NCBI RefSeq assembly: GCF_042738955.1
Contig: NZ_JBHYHC010000008.1
Coordinates: 1 to 64,000, forward strand
Reading direction: 5' to 3'
Source: Umezawaea sp042738955
GTDB taxonomy: Bacteria; Actinomycetota; Actinomycetes; Mycobacteriales; Pseudonocardiaceae
DNA: 64,000 nucleotides
The number at the start of each line of letters is the position of its first letter. Position 1 is the first letter of the stretch. The position numbers and the translations under genes are program-made. The notes under the pieces are model-generated. The model was not told the origin of the DNA and made no database searches. It saw only the letters and a program-made list of their open reading frames with translations. Below are positions 6,685 to 15,405 of the stretch, one piece after another.

Positions 6685-8280
6685 CTAGATCGTCAGCTTC
6701 CAGCTGTCGATGTACCCGGTGTCCTGCGCGTACCAGTCCTTCGCCTGGAGCTTCCACTCGCCGTTGGCGTTGTCCGTGGACACGTCCAGGGTGTACGTCG
6801 CGTTCACGTCGTCCGCGCTGTCGCTGCCGTTCGCCACCTTCAGCGTCCGGACCGCGCCGCTCGGCGTGATGAGCGCCAGCTCCACGTCACCGCGGTAGGT
6901 GTGCTTGACGTGCACCTCGACCTTGGCGGCCTTCGCGGCCTTGCCCGCGCACCCGGAGATGGTGATCGAGCTGGTCACGCCCGCGCCGTGGTCCGGGATG
7001 GCGACGTCGGTGTCGTTGGTCTGCGCGGTGCAGCCGGTGGGCGGCGGGCCGGTGGTGCCGCCGACCAGGAACAGCAGCTTGTTCGGCGAACCCGCGCCCG
7101 CGTCCGGGATGACGTTCGGGGTGGCGCCGTCCACCAGCGCGTCGCGGACCTCCGCGGGCGTGGCGGCCGGGTGCGAGGCCAGGTAGACCGCGGCCGCGCC
7201 GACCACGTGGGGCGTGGCCATCGAGGTGCCGCTGATGGTGTTGCTGGCGTTGTCGTCGGTCAGCCAGGACGACGTGATGTCCGTGCCGGGGCCGAAGATG
7301 TCCAGGCAGGTGCCGATGTTGGAGTACACGGCCTTGACGTCGGTCCGCTCGGTCGCGCCGACCGTGATGGCGTTCGGCGTGCGGGCGGGCGAGGTGTTGC
7401 AGGCGTCCGCGCCGTAGCTGTTGCCCGCGGCGAGGCCGTAGGTCACGCCGGAGGCGATGGAGTTCGTCACGGCCAGGTCGACGGTGTCGTTCGCGCCGCC
7501 GCCGAGGCTCATGTTCGCGACCGCCGGGCCGGGGTTGGCCTGGTGGTTCGCGGTGACCCAGTCGATGCCCGCGATGACGCCCTCGTAGGTGCCGGAGCCC
7601 GCGCAGTTGAGCACGCGGACGCCGACGAGCTTCACGGCCTTCGCCACGCCGTACTTCGTGCCGCCGACGGTGCCGGAGACGTGCGTGCCGTGGCCCGCGC
7701 AGTCGGTGGCGTCGTTGTCGTTGTCGACGGTGTCGATGCCGGAGACCGCCCGGCCGCCCGCGAACTCGCTGTGGCTGAAGCGGATGCCGGTGTCGATGAT
7801 GTACGCCGTCACCCCTTCGCCGCTGTTCGGGTAGGTGTAGGAGTTGTCCAGCGGAAGCGCGTGCTGGTCGATCCGGTCGATGCCCCACGACGTCGTGGGC
7901 GTCTGCGTGTCGGACACGCTGACCTCGGAGTCCTGCTCCACGTAGGCGACCGACGGGTCCGCGGCGAGCTTGCGGGCCTGCGCCTCGGTCATCGTCGCGG
8001 AGAAGCCGCGGACGGCGCTCTGGTAGGTGTGCTTGACCTTCGCGTCGTACTTGGCGCTCAGGCTCGCGGTCTTCGCGCCGACACCGCTGGAGTCGGTGTC
8101 CTTGAGGACCACGATGTAGCTGTCCTTCAGCGCTTTCGCGGCGCCGATGCCGCGGATCGCGCCCTCAGGGGCCGCGCCGGCCGTCGCGCCGGTCAACGCC
8201 GCGGTGATCGCCACCGCGGTCGTGGTGGCCAGTCCGACGACGGCCGCCCTTCTCGCCCAAGATGCCCGAACGTCTCCCAT
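6685..8280 (-). CDS. Secreted subtilisin-like serine protease (S8) with P domain
   Basis: 531 residues. A basic, hydrophobic Sec signal peptide (RAAVVGLATTTAVAITAALT, cut near GAA) is followed by an I9-type inhibitor propeptide (SYIVVLKD to AYVEQD). The catalytic domain has Asp163 (IIDTG), His197 (GHGTHVSG) and Ser353 (GTSMATPHVVGA). After a linker, residues about 415-531 form a proprotein-convertase P domain (TDVAIPDHGAG to IDSWKLTI). It is closer to secreted proteinase-K/aqualysin enzymes than to mycosins and has no C-terminal membrane anchor. GAGGGAGAA lies upstream of the ATG. It is probably a secreted degradative protease; a link to the secretion locus is only positional. Confidence 0.95.
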   Translation of the reverse strand: MGDVRASWARRAAVVGLATTTAVAITAALTGATAGAAPEGAIRGIGAAKALKDSYIVVLKDTDSSGVGAKTASLSAKYDAKVKHTYQSAVRGFSATMTEAQARKLAADPSVAYVEQDSEVSVSDTQTPTTSWGIDRIDQHALPLDNSYTYPNSGEGVTAYIIDTGIRFSHSEFAGGRAVSGIDTVDNDNDATDCAGHGTHVSGTVGGTKYGVAKAVKLVGVRVLNCAGSGTYEGVIAGIDWVTANHQANPGPAVANMSLGGGANDTVDLAVTNSIASGVTYGLAAGNSYGADACNTSPARTPNAITVGATERTDVKAVYSNIGTCLDIFGPGTDITSSWLTDDNASNTISGTSMATPHVVGAAAVYLASHPAATPAEVRDALVDGATPNVIPDAGAGSPNKLLFLVGGTTGPPPTGCTAQTNDTDVAIPDHGAGVTSSITISGCAGKAAKAAKVEVHVKHTYRGDVELALITPSGAVRTLKVANGSDSADDVNATYTLDVSTDNANGEWKLQAKDWYAQDTGYIDSWKLTI

Positions 8281-8470
8281 ATCTGGGTTCTCCCTCGTCG
8301 CAGGGTGTACACGGAGCGTGTCGTCACCGATCCGCTCCGTGCCCTACGGCAGTTGATAGTTCTTTCGCGTCGGGCAGCGCAAGAATTTCGCGGGATAAAC
8401 CGGTCCATGAAATGTCCACAGATTTACTTCGGCTGTGAATGAATTGCTTCGCGGGGCTGATCGACACGCG

Positions 8471-8510
8471 CAAAAAATTGTGCCCCGGTCCTGATCGGAC
8501 CGGGGCACAA
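8471..8510 (-). terminator. Intrinsic terminator of the eccE operon
   Basis: Fourteen paired bases (8478-8491 with 8497-8510), five-base loop, followed on the minus strand by a run of six T. It lies 23 bases after the stop of the gene at 8533. The rest of 8281-8532 should hold the subtilase promoter; no clear hexamers stand out. Confidence 0.88.
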
Positions 8511-8532
8511 CGGTTTCGAACAATGGGAAAGA

Positions 8533-9258
8533 TCAGTCTCCTCGGCGCACGGCCCCGAGGATCTGCGTCTCACCCGGTGTCGTGACCAAGCGCAAGGGCC
8601 GCCACAGGTTCTGGCCGAGCGCGATCACCTGGTCGTCCTTCAACGTCGTCAGCTGGTGCGCCATCTGCGGCGGCAACCGCCAGATCTGACCCGCCAGTTG
8701 GGCCTGCCCGACCGGCAACCGCTGCACCAGCACCAGGTCCGCCGACGACGCCGTGTTCGTCGCCTGCGGGTGCAGGTAGGGGAGCACGTACATCGTCGTC
8801 TGCCACGGCGACCGCGGCGGGAACAGCTCCTGCGGCACGTGGCCGCCGTCGTGCACGACGAGCAGCGGCGCGTCCTCCGACGGGCGGGGCAGTTCGACGG
8901 GGCTGAGCCTGCGCATCTGGGCCAACGGCGACGGCCGTCCGTCCGAACCGGTGCCCGCGGCCCGCATGACCGGCTGCCACGCGGCGGGCCTGCCGGTGGC
9001 GATGGTGATCCACGCCCCGGTCGCCATCGCCCGCAGCGCGACCTGGCGGGCCAGGTAGAGGCCGCCCACGACGACCATGCGGGTCGGCGCGGACCGCAGC
9101 ACGGAGATCGTCAGCGGCTCGCCGTTCAGGCCGGAGCCGAGCACCATGCCGCCGCGGTCGCCGCTGGGGCTGACCACGTCCAGCATCGCGGGCGACACCA
9201 GGAACTCGGGCGCGATGCGCTTGCCGCGCCGCGTGTCCATCAACCGGGAGGTGCTCAT
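8533..9258 (-). CDS. Hypothetical protein coupled to eccE
   Basis: 241 residues starting MSTSRLMDTRRGKRIAPEFL. I do not recognise a catalytic family. Visible features are PTRMVVVGGLYLARQVALRA and LVLVQRLPVGQAQLAGQIW, in the style of a degenerate alpha/beta nucleotide-binding fold, with no Walker A motif and no membrane segment. Its ATG overlaps the eccE stop (ATGA, 9255-9258), so the two are translated together; a cytosolic accessory role at the EccE/EccC face of the secretion machine is an inference. It ends before a strong terminator. Confidence 0.75.
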   Translation of the reverse strand: MSTSRLMDTRRGKRIAPEFLVSPAMLDVVSPSGDRGGMVLGSGLNGEPLTISVLRSAPTRMVVVGGLYLARQVALRAMATGAWITIATGRPAAWQPVMRAAGTGSDGRPSPLAQMRRLSPVELPRPSEDAPLLVVHDGGHVPQELFPPRSPWQTTMYVLPYLHPQATNTASSADLVLVQRLPVGQAQLAGQIWRLPPQMAHQLTTLKDDQVIALGQNLWRPLRLVTTPGETQILGAVRRGD

Positions 9259-10604
9259 GCCACGCCTCCCAGCGGGAGCGTCGCGGCCAGGCCCGCGACC
9301 TGGAGGCCGCGCAGCGGGGTGAGGGTGATGTCCAGCTTGTCGCTCAACGTCCGCAGCCGGTCGTCGGCCTTGTCCAGCTCGGTCTGCGTCCGGGCGCTCA
9401 CGCGCACCAGGCCGCGCAGGCCGATCTGGCCGTCCTCGCTGCTCGGCGAGATCGACATGGACAGCGTCGACGACAGCGCGCGCACGCCGGTCAGCGAGTT
9501 CAGGTTCTCCCGCATGCCCTTGGACGGCCAGCCGGTGATCGCGTAGCTGGCGTGCCCGACGCCGCCCGCGGTCACGCCGGACCACTTCTCCCGCAGCGAC
9601 ACGGGGTTCGTGCCCGCCGCGGCGGCCGTCAGCTCGGCGGCCGAGATGCCCGCGCGGATCAGCTCGTCCGGGTCCAGCGGGCGGATGGTCACGCCCGCCG
9701 ACTCCAGGGCGTTGCGCACGCGGGACAGGGCGCCGATCAGGGCGCGGTGCGCCCCGACCACACCGCCGCCGCGTTCCCGGATCGCCGCGGCGCAGCGCTG
9801 GGGGTCGAGCCGGACCGCGATCCACGTGGTGCGCCTGGCCGCCGCGGGCAGCGGGCCGAGCACCTCCAGGTACGACGCGAGCGCCGGGGAGCCGGGCGGC
9901 AGGGCCGCGCTGCCGGGGTAGCAGTGCCAGATCACCGAGATGGCGTCCAGCACCACGCCGCGGTCCTCCAGGCACGGGGCGAGCGCGCCCAGCGGCAGGC
10001 TCGGCGCGCTGCCGACGGGGGTGATGAGGCTCGGCACGGGGTCGACCAGCAGCACGGCCGTCCACGCGCCCTGGTGCCACGCGAGGCCGAGCGGCCTGCG
10101 CTCGTGGTCCTGGCCGTGGGCGACGACGAGGTCCGGCACCGCCAGCCGCAGCAGGGCGACGCGGGGGTCCTCCGGTCCGATGACCGAGGTCTCCTCCTCC
10201 GACGGCGGCTTCATCTCCGTCGGGGCGTCGCGCTTGGCCGTGCGGGTGTGCGAGCGGAAGTTGTAGCGGAAGGTCAGGCCGATCCACTGGGTCAGCCAGC
10301 GGCCGCGCCTGCGCGCGAACGCGAGCACCAGCGCGACGAACGCGATGCCGCCCGCGACGTACTTCAGGTCGAGGGAGATGGCCAGCAGCACCAGCCCGAT
10401 CGCGACCCCGACCTCCAGGACGACCAGGTTGGCGACCGGCAGCGCCCCGAGGCTCGCCCCCACCGGACGGCGGCGCGCGCGGCCCACCGGGCGTGGCGGC
10501 GTGGCGGCGGGCGGGGGACCCGATGGCGCGCCCGGTCGCGGAGGTCCGGACGGGCGTGCCGTGCCAGGGTTGGGCGGGCCCTGATGGGGAGTGGTCACGG
10601 ACAT
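9255..10604 (-). CDS. eccE: Type VII secretion protein EccE
   Basis: 449 residues. A Pro-rich cytoplasmic N-terminus (about 45 residues) leads to two membrane segments (VANLVVLEVGVAIGLVLLAI and VAGGIAFVALVLAFA), then a large domain of EccE type (RWLTQWIGLTFRYNFRSHTR at its start, LAWHQGAWTAVLLVDP inside). EccE sits at the rim of the type VII inner-membrane complex. Mycobacterium tuberculosis ESX-4 lacks it, while many other actinobacterial ESX-4 loci keep it. It is transcribed divergently from eccB. Confidence 0.88.
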   Translation of the reverse strand: MSVTTPHQGPPNPGTARPSGPPRPGAPSGPPPAATPPRPVGRARRRPVGASLGALPVANLVVLEVGVAIGLVLLAISLDLKYVAGGIAFVALVLAFARRRGRWLTQWIGLTFRYNFRSHTRTAKRDAPTEMKPPSEEETSVIGPEDPRVALLRLAVPDLVVAHGQDHERRPLGLAWHQGAWTAVLLVDPVPSLITPVGSAPSLPLGALAPCLEDRGVVLDAISVIWHCYPGSAALPPGSPALASYLEVLGPLPAAARRTTWIAVRLDPQRCAAAIRERGGGVVGAHRALIGALSRVRNALESAGVTIRPLDPDELIRAGISAAELTAAAAGTNPVSLREKWSGVTAGGVGHASYAITGWPSKGMRENLNSLTGVRALSSTLSMSISPSSEDGQIGLRGLVRVSARTQTELDKADDRLRTLSDKLDITLTPLRGLQVAGLAATLPLGGVA

Positions 10605-10765
10605 CCGTTCTGGTCTCTTTCCCCTCGGTGTTCGGTGCGCCTCGACTACGAGGAAGATGTCCTGCGAAGGTGGACGGGCCGGGTCTCGTCAACCCGCCCA
10701 CGGAGGTACCTCCACCGGGATATCCTGCCGAACCGTACCGCGACTGGGAGAGCAGCGAGCCGAGA
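10605..10765. promoter_or_regulatory. Divergent eccE/eccB control region
   Basis: 161 bases separate the two start codons and must carry both promoters. I see no confident -35/-10 pairs or dyads. GGGAGAG before the eccB ATG can serve as its ribosome site. Confidence 0.4.
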
Positions 10766-12382
10766 ATGGCATCAACACCCACCACCAAGTCACAGGTCCA
10801 GGCCTATCGCTTCGTGCTGCGCAGGATGCAGTCCGCGCTGGTCCGCAGGGACGCGGTGATGCTGCACGACCCGATGCGCAACCACTCCCGCGCGACGCTC
10901 GTGGGCGTGGTCCTCGGTGCGGTGGGGATGATCGGATTCCTGGTGTGGGGCCTGTTCTCCCCGGACCCCCAGCTCGAGGGCGAGACGCAGATCGTCATGA
11001 GCAAGGAGAGCGGCCAGATCTACGTGGTGCGCCAGTCGCCGCGCCAGCTGATCCCGGTGTTCAACCTCGCGTCCGCGCGGCTGCTCCTGCTGGGCGAGAC
11101 CACCCCGGACAAGAGCAAGGCGGGCGAGGGCCAGGACTCGGCGAGCGCCCCGGCGAACATCGCGGGCGGCGAGCTGAAGATCGTCAGCGAGAAGACGCTG
11201 GCGAAGATCCCCAAGGGCCGCCTCACCGGCATCGTCGACGCGCCGGACATGATGCCCGGCAGCACGGACCAGCGGATCGGCGCGGAGTGGTCGGTGTGCG
11301 ACCAGACCACCATCGACCGCACGCAGATCGACCCCGAGGCGAACACCAAGTTCAAGACCACGGTCCTCGCGGGCATCTCCGGCGGCGGCAAGCAGCTCGA
11401 CGGCAACCGCGCGATGCTCGTGACGACCAACAAGGACAGCAAGAAGGCGTTCCTGGTCTACAAGCCCCCGGCGAACAGCCACTTCACGTCGACCAGCACG
11501 GTGCGGGCCGAGGTCGACCTGACGAACGAGAAGCTGGTCAACGCGCTCCGGTTGCAGGACAAGACGCCCCGGCCGATCAGCGCGGGCCTGCTGAACACGA
11601 TCCCGCAGGCGAGCAACCTCAAGGCCCCCGACATCCCCGGTGTCGGCACGCTGGTGAACTACATCGGCGGCGGTGTCTCGGTCGGCGACGTCCTGCTGGC
11701 GCACCGCACCGGTGAGAAGGACGTGTACTACGTCGCACTCCAGGACGGCATGCAGGAGGTGCCGATCGCGGTCGCCGACATCATCCGGTTCACCTTCAAG
11801 GGCGGCACCACCGCGCCGAAGGAGATCACGCTGTCCGAGGTGGACAAGGTGATCTCGCCGCTCAACTTCAGCGACTTCCCGACCGAGGTCCCGAACGTCG
11901 TCGACCTCAACGAGGACAACGTCGTGATGTGCCTGGGCTGGCGCGCGGACAACGTGAACGCGGCCAACAAGTCCGAGCACACCGAGGTCACCATCGCGCC
12001 CTCGCTGCCCGGCGGCAAGGACCTCGTCCCGGTGCAGATCAACCAGGTCGGCGCCACCGGCGAGGTCGTCAGCCAGTTCATCATGGCCGAGGGCAAGGTC
12101 GGCGTGGTGCGCAGCGCGACCGGGCCGGAGAACTTCGCCAGCGGCGCGATCCAGCTGATCACCGGCCGCGGCGTGAAGTACGGCGTCCCGGACACGACGA
12201 CCAGCGCCGGGCTGGGCCTCGGCAAGGACGGCTTCATGCCCGCCCCCGCGGGCATCCTGAACCTCCTGCCGGACGGTCCGCAGCTCAACCGCAACTCCGC
12301 GAGCCGCAGCTACGACTCCGTGCCCGCCCCGAGCGGCGTGCTGCCCGAGGACGCGGCCAAGGCCACGACCGCGGGCGGCTGA
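10766..12382 (+). CDS. eccB: Type VII secretion protein EccB
   Basis: 538 residues. It starts MASTPTTKSQVQAYRFVLRR, the typical EccB opening, and has a single membrane span at residues about 43-65 (VGVVLGAVGMIGFLVWGLF). The large extracytoplasmic domain contains SGQIYVVR and a pair of Cys (WSVCDQTT; VVMCLGWRAD) that can form the family disulfide. EccB is a core subunit of the secretion pore. ATG 10766 is chosen because the family sequence begins there; the upstream frame is not conserved-looking. Next comes the small YxxxE protein, 66 bases on. Confidence 0.93.
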   Translation: MASTPTTKSQVQAYRFVLRRMQSALVRRDAVMLHDPMRNHSRATLVGVVLGAVGMIGFLVWGLFSPDPQLEGETQIVMSKESGQIYVVRQSPRQLIPVFNLASARLLLLGETTPDKSKAGEGQDSASAPANIAGGELKIVSEKTLAKIPKGRLTGIVDAPDMMPGSTDQRIGAEWSVCDQTTIDRTQIDPEANTKFKTTVLAGISGGGKQLDGNRAMLVTTNKDSKKAFLVYKPPANSHFTSTSTVRAEVDLTNEKLVNALRLQDKTPRPISAGLLNTIPQASNLKAPDIPGVGTLVNYIGGGVSVGDVLLAHRTGEKDVYYVALQDGMQEVPIAVADIIRFTFKGGTTAPKEITLSEVDKVISPLNFSDFPTEVPNVVDLNEDNVVMCLGWRADNVNAANKSEHTEVTIAPSLPGGKDLVPVQINQVGATGEVVSQFIMAEGKVGVVRSATGPENFASGAIQLITGRGVKYGVPDTTTSAGLGLGKDGFMPAPAGILNLLPDGPQLNRNSASRSYDSVPAPSGVLPEDAAKATTAGG

Positions 12383-12448
12383 CGGAACCGCCGGGCGCCG
12401 GGCGGCGTCCGAGGTCGTGGTGCACGCTGGGGGCCTGGGGAGGTACGC

Positions 12449-12814
12449 ATGAGCGACGTCGCACGACGTCTGGGCGGCACGGGAGCCGCGCGGACCCCGT
12501 CCGGCGGCGTCTCCGTGGACGCCCGCTGGCTGGAGCTGTACGCGCGGCGCGTGGACGAGGCCGCCGAGGAGCTGGGCCAGGCCCGCGCCCACCTGCGCGA
12601 GGCCCCGCTGAGCCCGCGCACGTTCGGCGAGATCGGCCGGACCGTGCGCGGCGCGGAGGCGTACGGCCGGGCCGCCGCGCTGCTCCAGGAGCAGCTGGAC
12701 CGCGCCTGCGAGGTGCTGACGGCGGCGGGCCAGGGCCTGCACGACGTCGCGGGCCACTACGGGGGCGTCGAGGACGAGGCCGTCCACGTGATCAAGCAGG
12801 CCGACCGCCGCTAG
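12449..12814 (+). CDS. EspC-like type VII secretion target with YxxxE signal
   Basis: 121 residues, predicted helix-turn-helix bundle of the EspC/ESX-1-secretion-associated (DUF2580-like) type. VSVDARWLELYARRVDEAAE begins helix 1. HYGGVEDEA near the C-terminus provides a YxxxD/E export signal (Tyr104, Glu108) after the second long helix. A GGGGAGG site precedes the ATG. It is followed after eight bases by a large WXG protein, its likely partner. The same arrangement occurs at 33617-36696. Confidence 0.72.
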   Translation: MSDVARRLGGTGAARTPSGGVSVDARWLELYARRVDEAAEELGQARAHLREAPLSPRTFGEIGRTVRGAEAYGRAAALLQEQLDRACEVLTAAGQGLHDVAGHYGGVEDEAVHVIKQADRR

Positions 12815-12822
12815 GGGACGAG

Positions 12823-13977
12823 ATGCAGCGAGGCAAGGACGGCCGGGGGATCGAGTCGGACGCGAGCGCCGAACTCGACTACCTGTCCCAGATCAGCCGC
12901 CGCCTCGGCGTGGCGGACCTGGTCGAGGACTACTTCACGCCCGTCGTGGGCGACTGGAACGACCTGCACGACGAGGCCGAGCGCTGGCGCGCGGCGGGCC
13001 GGGCCGCGGAAGCGGTGACCAAGGACCTGCTGAAACCGTTGGGGCGCTTGGACTCCGCGTGGCAGGGCGCGTCGGCCGACTCCTTCGTGGACCACATGAG
13101 GACGGTCGGGCTGGCGGGCAACGACCTGACCGACACGATGAGCGCGCTGGGCGACGCGCTGGACGAGACCGCCGAAGGCCTGCGCGGCATCGTCGCGGAC
13201 ATGTCCGAGGTCTTCAAGGACACCGCCGACGTGGTGTCCGGCGCGGCCGGTCTGCCGCTGGACGGCGACGCGCGGATCATCGGCCACCTCGACGACCTCA
13301 AGGAGCCCGCGAAGGAGATGTACGAGTCGGTGCGGGACGTCCTGGAGGCGTTCGTCCGGCTGTGCGACGGTCTGAGCGGGGCCGACGGGACGTTCACCGG
13401 CCCGAGGATGGAGCACCGCTACCCGGAGCAGAACTGGGCGTTCAGCGAACCGGCCGGGCAGGCTGGCGGCGGGCCACAGGCGATGACCGGCGTGGCCGCG
13501 GCGCACGGTGCTCCGGCTAGCGTGGCGACGCCGAGCGTTCCGGCCGCGGCGCACGAGGCGGCCACGGCACCGGTGGGCGGCGGGGTGAGTTCGATGAGCG
13601 GCCAACTCCCGGTCGGCGGCGGTTCGGTCGGTGGCTCGGTTGGCGGCGGTTCGGTCGGTGGTGGCTCCGCGGAGAGCGGCGGGAGCGGCACGGCCTCCGG
13701 GCCGACCCAGTCCGGCGGTTTCACGGCGGTGCAGGAACCCCACCCGGTCGACTCGGGTGCGACGCGTCCGGCCGCGGCCGCGGCGGCCGCTCCGGGTGGC
13801 GTGCAGTCCGGCGGCCAGCCCGCGGGCGGCGGCATGATGGGCGGCGCCCCCATGGGTGGCGCGGGCGGCCAGCAGGGCGGCGACAAGGAGCACAAGTCCA
13901 AGGTCCGCATCGCTGGCTCCGCCGAGGAACTGCTCGGCAAGCCGAAGAAGACCGCGCCCCCCGTCCTCGGGGAGTAG
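12823..13977 (+). CDS. Large WXG-type secretion substrate with Gly-rich tail
   Basis: 384 residues. Residues 1 to about 180 are helical and contain a WXG turn (LDSAWQGASADSFVDHM, Trp about residue 79) like PPE/LXG-type type VII substrates. The C-terminal half is low-complexity: runs of VGG/GGS and Ala, Pro, Gly-rich stretches (about 230-340), then GGGMMGGAPMGGAGG and a basic end (KVRIAGSAEELLGKPKK). The tail motif recurs in the 923-residue protein at 33925. The stop is three bases from the mycP stop on the other strand. No enzymatic domain is visible. Confidence 0.72.
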   Translation: MQRGKDGRGIESDASAELDYLSQISRRLGVADLVEDYFTPVVGDWNDLHDEAERWRAAGRAAEAVTKDLLKPLGRLDSAWQGASADSFVDHMRTVGLAGNDLTDTMSALGDALDETAEGLRGIVADMSEVFKDTADVVSGAAGLPLDGDARIIGHLDDLKEPAKEMYESVRDVLEAFVRLCDGLSGADGTFTGPRMEHRYPEQNWAFSEPAGQAGGGPQAMTGVAAAHGAPASVATPSVPAAAHEAATAPVGGGVSSMSGQLPVGGGSVGGSVGGGSVGGGSAESGGSGTASGPTQSGGFTAVQEPHPVDSGATRPAAAAAAAPGGVQSGGQPAGGGMMGGAPMGGAGGQQGGDKEHKSKVRIAGSAEELLGKPKKTAPPVLGE

Positions 13978-13980
13978 GGG

Positions 13981-15384
13981 TCAGGCCCGGCGGGAGCGGT
14001 TGCGCGAGACCGTGTGCACCACGAACAGCGTCAGCAGCAGCAGGCCCACGCCGATCCCGGAGCCCGACAGCGCCACGACCAGGGGCGTGTTGTCCTTCGC
14101 GATCCCCGGCCCCAGGTCCGTCATCAGGGGCGCGACCTGCGGTGACAGCGCGCCCGGCTGTTCGGCGGGCAGTTCCGAGGTCAGGGCCGCGATGGGGTTG
14201 ATCATGCCCGCGCCGACCTTGTGGTCGCGGCCGGACGGGTTGCCGGGGTGCTGGGCGGTGGTCGTCAGGCGGTCCATCACCTGGCGGGCGGTCAGGTCGG
14301 GGTAGCGCTCGCGGACCAGCGCGGCGACGCCCGCCACGTAGGGCGACGCGAACGACGTGCCCTGGATGGTGGTCAGCTCGCCCTTGTCGTTCGCGTTGGC
14401 GTTGGTCAGGCCGGTGCCCTTGGGGTCGATCGTGGTGATGTCCTCGCCCGGCGCGGCGATGCTCACCCACGGGCCCCACACGCTGAACCCGGACGGCTCG
14501 CCCTTGTCGTTGATCGACGCGACCGACAGCACGTCCTTGCTGTACCAGGGCGGCGACGCGACCACCTTCACGGTGTCCGGGTTCTGATTGTCGTTCTGGT
14601 CCTTGCAGCCGGTGCCGTCGGAGCCGATGTTGCCCGCGGCGGTGACGATCACGACGTTCTTCTTGTTGACGGCCCAGTCGATCGCGGCTTGCAGCTTCCG
14701 CTCGCCCGCGCTGGGCGCCTTCGGGGTGTCGCACGAGGTCAGCGAGATGTTGATGACGTTCGCCCCGCGGTCCACGGCGCGCACGATGGCCGAGGCCAGC
14801 GTCGTCACCTTGCCCGCGGACTTCCGGGCGTCCGCCCCGGTGTTGTCCTTGAACTCGTACCGGTCGCTGGTCTGCCGGATGGCCAGGACCTGCGCGTCCG
14901 GGGCTGCGCCGACGAACCCGGTCGCCGGGTCCTGGCTGGCGGCGGCGACGCCCGCGACCTCGGTGCCGTGCCCGTCGCAGTCCGTCGTGCCCTTCTCGTT
15001 GGCCACGTAGTCGCCGCCCGCCTCGACCCGGCCCTTGAGCCGCGGGTGCTCCTGCACGCCGGTGTCGATGATGGCGATCTTCACGCCCTTGCCGGTGGCG
15101 AACCGGTGCGCTTCCTCCAGCTTGAGCACCATCTGCGCGTGCGGCTTGGTCTCGACCTGCTTGCCGCCCGTGTTGGACTCGATGCAGGCCTTGTTCGTGC
15201 GGGTGTACGGCACGTCGGGCTTGGGCTCGCTCGGCGCTTCGAGCAGGCTCTGGTCGACCGGCGGCGGCACCGAGTTCGGCTGGGTCTGGGCGACGGCCGG
15301 GGCGAGCGCGAGCGGACCGGTCACGAGCAGCAGCGCGGTCGCCGCGGTGGCGGCGGCCTTCTTGACGGTGCGGGAAACACGCAT
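13981..15384 (-). CDS. mycP: Mycosin, type VII secretion S8 protease
   Basis: 467 residues: signal peptide (ALLLVTGPLALAPAVAQ), an N-terminal extension with Cys67, subtilase domain with Asp107 (AIIDTGV), His139 (DGHGTEVAG) and Ser344 (GTSFASPYVAG), and a C-terminal membrane helix (VALSGSGIGVGLLLLTLFVV) followed by RNRSRRA. Mycosins sit in the periplasm-like space, stabilise the secretion complex and cleave some substrates. The C-terminal anchor separates it from the secreted subtilase at 6685. It follows eccD by 21 bases and is probably co-transcribed, as in ESX-4. Confidence 0.95.
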   Translation of the reverse strand: MRVSRTVKKAAATAATALLLVTGPLALAPAVAQTQPNSVPPPVDQSLLEAPSEPKPDVPYTRTNKACIESNTGGKQVETKPHAQMVLKLEEAHRFATGKGVKIAIIDTGVQEHPRLKGRVEAGGDYVANEKGTTDCDGHGTEVAGVAAASQDPATGFVGAAPDAQVLAIRQTSDRYEFKDNTGADARKSAGKVTTLASAIVRAVDRGANVINISLTSCDTPKAPSAGERKLQAAIDWAVNKKNVVIVTAAGNIGSDGTGCKDQNDNQNPDTVKVVASPPWYSKDVLSVASINDKGEPSGFSVWGPWVSIAAPGEDITTIDPKGTGLTNANANDKGELTTIQGTSFASPYVAGVAALVRERYPDLTARQVMDRLTTTAQHPGNPSGRDHKVGAGMINPIAALTSELPAEQPGALSPQVAPLMTDLGPGIAKDNTPLVVALSGSGIGVGLLLLTLFVVHTVSRNRSRRA

Positions 15385-15405
15385 GGTGGTAGGCGTCCTC
15401 GCGGG

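Noticed and set aside
6676..8442. Long plus-strand frame opposite the subtilase gene
   Set aside because: Composition is almost only Arg, Gly, Val, Asp and Ala, and the subtilase with intact catalytic motifs lies on the other strand.
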